Positions 4,533 through 5,253 of a stretch of DNA of 5,253 nt are shown piece after piece; positions within the stretch are counted from its first letter, which is position 1; every line of letters starts with the position of its first letter. Made by a program: the position numbers and the translations under genes. Under the pieces are notes generated by a model. The model had not been told where the DNA came from. It worked only from the letters and a program-made list of their open reading frames with translations, and did not search any database. The stretch comes from Cytophagales bacterium (GTDB lineage Bacteria > Bacteroidota > Bacteroidia > Cytophagales > JAAEPT01), in contig WTJX01000548.1 of NCBI GenBank assembly GCA_011524675.1, forward strand, positions 1 to 5,253, given 5' to 3'.

Positions 4533-5253
4533 ATGGCTAAACAGAGACGCACACGATCAAAAAAAAGACTCAAAAGAATATTGATTATTACTGTTCTAGC
4601 GGGGCTATTGTTTTTACATTTTTATGTACCTAGAGTCATTGTAGAAATCAATAACCCTGTCGTGCAGTTTCTTAGAGGAAAACCTACACAACTTCGTACT
4701 CCAAGCTTTAGCACGAACACACAGCATGGAAAAAGTCTTAGCATACAAAGCAATGACAACCTATCCTTGTCAGCTTATCTCACATATTCCCAACAAGACA
4801 CCACTAAGGGTGTCATCATACTACTACACGGCATACGCTCTAGAAAAGAGTGTTACATTAATTTGGCAGAAAGACTAGCGCAAAGGGGTTACAGTTCTGT
4901 AGCATTGGATTTAAGAGCACACGGTCAAAGCGAAGGGGAATTTTGCACCTATGGAGTTAAAGAAAAAAAAGACATCTCTATACTCATAGACACTTTGGAA
5001 TCACAGGGGTTAATAGTAGGAAAAGTAGGACTATGGGGACGATCTTTAGGAGGAGCGATAGGACTACAAGCAATCGCTACAGAACCTAGAATCAGCTATG
5101 GCATCATAGAAAGTACATTCACGGATTTTGAAACCATAGCTAACGACTATTTCAAGCAATATTTCAATTTTAGCATACGACCGCTTACCAACTATTTGGT
5201 ACATAGAGCAGGAAAAATAGCGGACTTTGCTCCACAAGATGCAAGACCTATTC
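4533..5253 (+). CDS. Membrane-anchored alpha/beta hydrolase, 3' end cut by window
   Basis: The first 240 codons of an open frame run off the window. An in-frame TAA at 4524-4526 makes ATG 4533 the earliest ATG start. Residues 3-15 are strongly basic and 16-32 are hydrophobic, giving an N-terminal anchor with the catalytic part outside the cytoplasm. The alpha/beta hydrolase fold begins near residue 92: GVIILLHG (93-100) with the HG oxyanion motif, then LDLRAHGQSEG (125-135), and the nucleophile elbow GRSLGG (169-174) with Ser171. These are features of serine hydrolases of the S33/alpha-beta hydrolase type. The acid and histidine of the triad should lie beyond the window edge. The substrate is unknown; esterase or peptidase activity is possible. 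The strong terminator and the palindromic repeat upstream indicate its own transcription unit; the start codon follows an A-rich stretch with no Shine-Dalgarno. Confidence 0.88.
   Translation, partial: MAKQRRTRSKKRLKRILIITVLAGLLFLHFYVPRVIVEINNPVVQFLRGKPTQLRTPSFSTNTQHGKSLSIQSNDNLSLSAYLTYSQQDTTKGVIILLHGIRSRKECYINLAERLAQRGYSSVALDLRAHGQSEGEFCTYGVKEKKDISILIDTLESQGLIVGKVGLWGRSLGGAIGLQAIATEPRISYGIIESTFTDFETIANDYFKQYFNFSIRPLTNYLVHRAGKIADFAPQDARPI

Overview
The window looks like a chromosomal stretch from a Bacteroidota bacterium, probably of the Cytophagia type. The evidence is indirect. The DNA is A+T-rich, the starts have no Shine-Dalgarno sequence but sit in A-rich contexts, a TAnnTTTG-type -7 box with a TTG 19 bp upstream occurs ahead of one gene, and the gene types (secreted sialate O-acetylesterase-like esterase, 'planctomycete-type' cytochrome c domains) are common in that phylum. 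No rRNA, tRNA, CRISPR array or transposase gene was seen.

Layout, all four genes on the + strand: (1) bases 1-20 look like the cut-off end of a dispersed repeat. (2) 110-1666 encodes a secreted SGNH-type sialate O-acetylesterase-like enzyme. (3) 1667-2368 is a 702-bp gene-free region holding an A/T-rich inverted repeat (1693-1749), a 145-bp element that can fold into a branched structure (1846-1990) and a smaller hairpin (2167-2191). (4) 2369-3571 encodes a five-helix membrane protein with a long charged linker and a C-terminal CxxCH cytochrome domain. (5) 3572-3832 is a leader or spacer with a candidate promoter, a 20-bp-stem hairpin, two further inverted repeats and short direct repeats. 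(6) 3833-4240 encodes a small exported cytochrome that is a paralogue of the cytochrome domain just upstream. (7) 4270-4307 is a strong intrinsic terminator. (8) 4357-4495 is a 139-bp quasi-palindromic repeat with 16-bp terminal inverted repeats; one end of it matches bases 1-20 in inverted orientation. (9) 4533 to the window end is a membrane-anchored alpha/beta hydrolase, cut off by the window edge.

The clearest functional unit is the cytochrome pair. A membrane protein carries a tethered haem domain, and a soluble periplasmic protein has the same fold; the two align without gaps at 37 of 76 residues. Histidines of the membrane domain cluster at its predicted periplasmic face, so an electron path from the membrane domain through the tethered cytochrome to the soluble one is a reasonable but unproven model. 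The esterase and the alpha/beta hydrolase lie in separate transcription units and show no evident link to the pair. The most unusual non-coding features are the dispersed repeat and the two structured intergenic regions.
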